Shown here one piece after another: positions 62,901-64,000 of a DNA stretch of 64,000 nucleotides. Position numbers and translations under genes: made by a program. Each line of letters opens with the position of its first letter. Position 1 is the first letter of the stretch. Source of the stretch: Chloroflexota bacterium. Its GTDB lineage: Bacteria; Chloroflexota; UBA11872. The notes beneath the pieces are model-generated. The model made no database searches. It was given only the letters and a program-made list of their open reading frames with translations, and was not told the origin of the DNA. The stretch spans positions 134,692-198,691 of the forward strand of contig JAJDUU010000052.1 of NCBI GenBank assembly GCA_022826485.1. The letters run 5' to 3'.

Positions 62901-64000
62901 TCGAGACTGAAAACAACGGACCTCTCACCGGAGTCCAGATCGCTCAGGCGGCGATTGCTACGTTTCATACTGGAGCGCTCCGTGAGTATCGCCACGCGTT
63001 GCTGCATCTGGTTCCCCCGAGGAAGTGGGCAGGCACCCCTGCCGCTGTAGCCTTTGTCCAGTCGCTCGGATTCGGCGAGGAATGGGCTATGGAGAGGAAT
63101 ACTCGACGCGATCCTTATGTCGAGGTTGAAGGGCCGTATTCCTTGCCGCCGCTCCATGACTACCAGCGCAAGATCGTCGATACGGTGAGAAGTCTGATTC
63201 GGTCGGACGGGATGCTCCAGGATCGCCGCGGCATGATTAGCCTGCCGACAGGGTCAGGGAAAACGCGCGTCGCCGTGCAAGCGATGGTTGAGGCGTTACG
63301 CGAAGACGAATTCGCGGGTGGCATTCTGTGGGTCGCCGACCGGGACGAGCTTTGCGAGCAGGCTGTCGAGGCGTGGCGTCAAGTCTGGTCGAGCGAGGGC
63401 AAACAGTCTGTGCAACTGCGAATCTCCCGGATGTGGGCAGGACAACCATCACCGCTGCCTACCGGCGATATGCATGTCGTCGTGGCTAGCATTCAGACGC
63501 TGTTTTCCAAGATGTCGAGGCAACTCGATGATTATGAATTCCTGGCGGACTTCAAGCTCGTGGTGTTCGACGAAGCGCACAGATCGGTGGCACCCACGTT
63601 CACTGCGGTTATGGAGGATCTCGGTATGACTCGCCGGCGAAGAGCCAGCGAACCTTTCCTGATCGGCCTTACTGCAACGCCGTACCGAGGGTATAACGAA
63701 GATGAGACACGGTGGCTTGTCAATCGTTACAGCGAGAATCGGCTGGACAGGGGGGCCTTCAGGAGAGACGAGCCTGAGGCCGTGATCGGAGAACTCCAAG
63801 ATATGCGCGTGCTCGCCCGAGCCGATCAAGCCACGATTGAGGGCGGCAGCTTTTCCCTGTCGGAGGATGAATTGCGGCAAGCGAGAGATCTTCCATGGCT
63901 GCCCGAGAGCGTGGAGCAACGCATTGCCGAAGACGCGGACCGCACGCGTCGCATCATGCAGGCGAATATAGACCACATCGAACCCCATTGGCCCACGCTC
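59939..64000 (+). CDS. Sacsin/Hsp90-type ATPase fused to SF2 DEAH helicase, partial (continues past window)
   Basis: At least 1,354 codons, open to the right edge. Residues 50-150 form a GHKL/Hsp90-like ATPase of the sacsin type: ELIQNSADAL (N-box, about 60-69), CADNGQPID (90-95) and IGRYGLGFKSVLAV (about 119-132). Roughly 900 residues without recognisable repeats follow. From about 1080 comes an SF2 helicase: LHDYQRKIV, SLPTGSGKTRVAV (Walker A, about 1102), FDEAHRSV (about 1211) and LTATPYRG (about 1245); motifs IV-VI lie beyond the window. TTG 59939 has AGGAAA 10 bases upstream; GTG 59951 is the alternative. Base composition differs from the backbone. The domain pair suggests nucleic-acid surveillance or anti-phage defence; no known system is matched. 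Confidence 0.85.
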   Translation, partial: MRQPVHSDWAGPDGEIGSYIRAEFDKSLESYRTQPNLVAEHTNAEEATARGGYANRQLFELIQNSADALAESNGERILVRLTPTNLYCADNGQPIDRDGVRALLFSHLSAKPNQDTAQIGRYGLGFKSVLAVTDKPEFFSHSGSFRFDRSKSAKLLQPIAPGLASYPVLRLAEPIDSSTEIAADRHLREMAGWATNIVRLPLKPDAAQALHKQIDDFPAQFVLFVNHVGRIELESLTSDTSRAIELADRSRWWELNDGTSTTRWTIVSDMHRLSQEAKDDSRSLDHAEEVPIWWAAPIDKLNDPGQFWAFFPTHTPSLLAGILNAPWKTNEDRQNLLPGVYNDELIDAASALVAEALPRLSAQDDAARHLDALPRRHEAGDSLHSDRLRSVLYATLANRPIIPDQDGGLRIFSEIRFPPDELVDDRSASDAIDHWSSFAHRPKDWLCRSALTRNRLAKIDQLVDHVSTDSTQHNGASIGEWLEELAGAATTEVLGSRAAIQTAARIPKRIRHHDYLGKILLTAEGRWVDVDPDKISLASGFSSNSNDTVHLELQSDPDTLSALSDLGIKPASPESIFANAASHLLDGHRYFYLFTEPYIRHDPQKASFMEWHEFWTLARALEPDIAAKIIQDQVISSGLKQWNCWRESLFVRTVDGSWKPFFGVLLPGAIVPSDGSRDSNVAIDTQFHGPDLPLLRTLGAVAEPCERQELPLAMWSFVSDRRVEFTKRDLPSSPVKQMLNFRTTTTSGPLAVLLTLSEEGKALYTWNLLLLAETYEKWEMRHDTRDIYGSVEFDSPAIHYLRDYGCIEVDGRFHKLSDGLGDPPKSSAVLRKLLSHPQAASIRSAFGLRADHVEPLGEDEPIPLADAWPGLVPYLTEQQDDLDLVRCDSLMTLGSEQGEDERDCFIKENIVYVTRRDYEAELQTLLRELGLQLRQDRVELILLGLTDTDVDESREAIRGHATDAERLLAAVGEPALRQRLPLMLIEILETENNGPLTGVQIAQAAIATFHTGALREYRHALLHLVPPRKWAGTPAAVAFVQSLGFGEEWAMERNTRRDPYVEVEGPYSLPPLHDYQRKIVDTVRSLIRSDGMLQDRRGMISLPTGSGKTRVAVQAMVEALREDEFAGGILWVADRDELCEQAVEAWRQVWSSEGKQSVQLRISRMWAGQPSPLPTGDMHVVVASIQTLFSKMSRQLDDYEFLADFKLVVFDEAHRSVAPTFTAVMEDLGMTRRRRASEPFLIGLTATPYRGYNEDETRWLVNRYSENRLDRGAFRRDEPEAVIGELQDMRVLARADQATIEGGSFSLSEDELRQARDLPWLPESVEQRIAEDADRTRRIMQANIDHIEPHWPTL

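Overview
The window is a GC-rich bacterial chromosome segment (roughly two-thirds G+C over most of its length) with densely packed genes on both strands and many GTG/TTG starts. The gene mix points to an uncultured Chloroflexota lineage, SAR202-like or a relative: enolase-superfamily dehydratases, hydantoinase/oxoprolinase subunits, several Gfo/Idh/MocA oxidoreductases, RraA-type aldolase, Thr/Pro-rich lipoproteins and beta-propeller proteins. This placement is inferred from gene content; no rRNA or phylogenetic marker analysis was possible. A few stretches are visibly AT-richer (about 9.6-11.3 kb, parts of 41.8-43.9 kb, and 59.9 kb to the end) and look like accessory DNA.

Layout. 0-9.3 kb: partial short-chain dehydrogenase, lipoprotein, two Gfo/Idh/MocA oxidoreductases, a histone-deacetylase-like amidohydrolase, an ArsB/SLC13-type permease, a nucleosidase-like protein, a GH29 alpha-L-fucosidase and a Thr/Pro-rich lipoprotein. 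9.3-12.8 kb: a lower-GC accessory gene and a frameshifted trypsin-like protease. 13-35.4 kb: mostly housekeeping genes: metallophosphoesterase, DUF3105 protein, gnd, acetamidase/formamidase, uvrC, AI-2E-type permease, a heterodimeric ABC exporter, esterase, aspS, infC, a dead-phosphatase/propeller fusion, tRNA-Gly(CCC), MoxR ATPase, ogt, nadC, an HtrA-like lipoprotein and rarA. 35.4-59.7 kb: a propeller protein, a PD40/leucine-rich-repeat lipoprotein, and a large catabolic region. That region holds three paralogous sugar-phosphate-isomerase-like proteins plus a fourth TIM barrel, two enolase-superfamily dehydratases, HyuA and two HyuB, two D-2-hydroxyacid dehydrogenases, RraA-like aldolase, Gfo/Idh/MocA oxidoreductase, a metallo-beta-lactamase-fold hydrolase and an orphan OppD/OppF ATPase pair. 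59.9 kb to the right edge: an unfinished gene of at least 1,350 codons joining a sacsin/Hsp90-type ATPase domain to an SF2 DEAH helicase.

How the genes may work together. The fucosidase, sugar dehydrogenases, lactonase-like hydrolase, rhamnonate/galactonate-dehydratase-like enzymes, RraA-type aldolase and 2-hydroxyacid dehydrogenases are the parts needed for non-phosphorylative breakdown of deoxy-sugars via sugar acids to pyruvate and a small aldehyde. No sugar kinase is visible. HyuA/HyuB suggests use of cyclic amides or related compounds next to it. These links are inference from families and co-localisation.

The most unusual objects are the terminal ATPase-helicase fusion (a candidate genome-defence gene), the kinase-free deoxy-sugar-acid cluster, a HyuB with a C-terminal zinc-ribbon-like tail, an apparent AUA start codon on an ABC exporter subunit, an interleaved pair of 10-bp inverted repeats at 12.86-12.92 kb, and small dispersed palindromic/MITE-like repeats.
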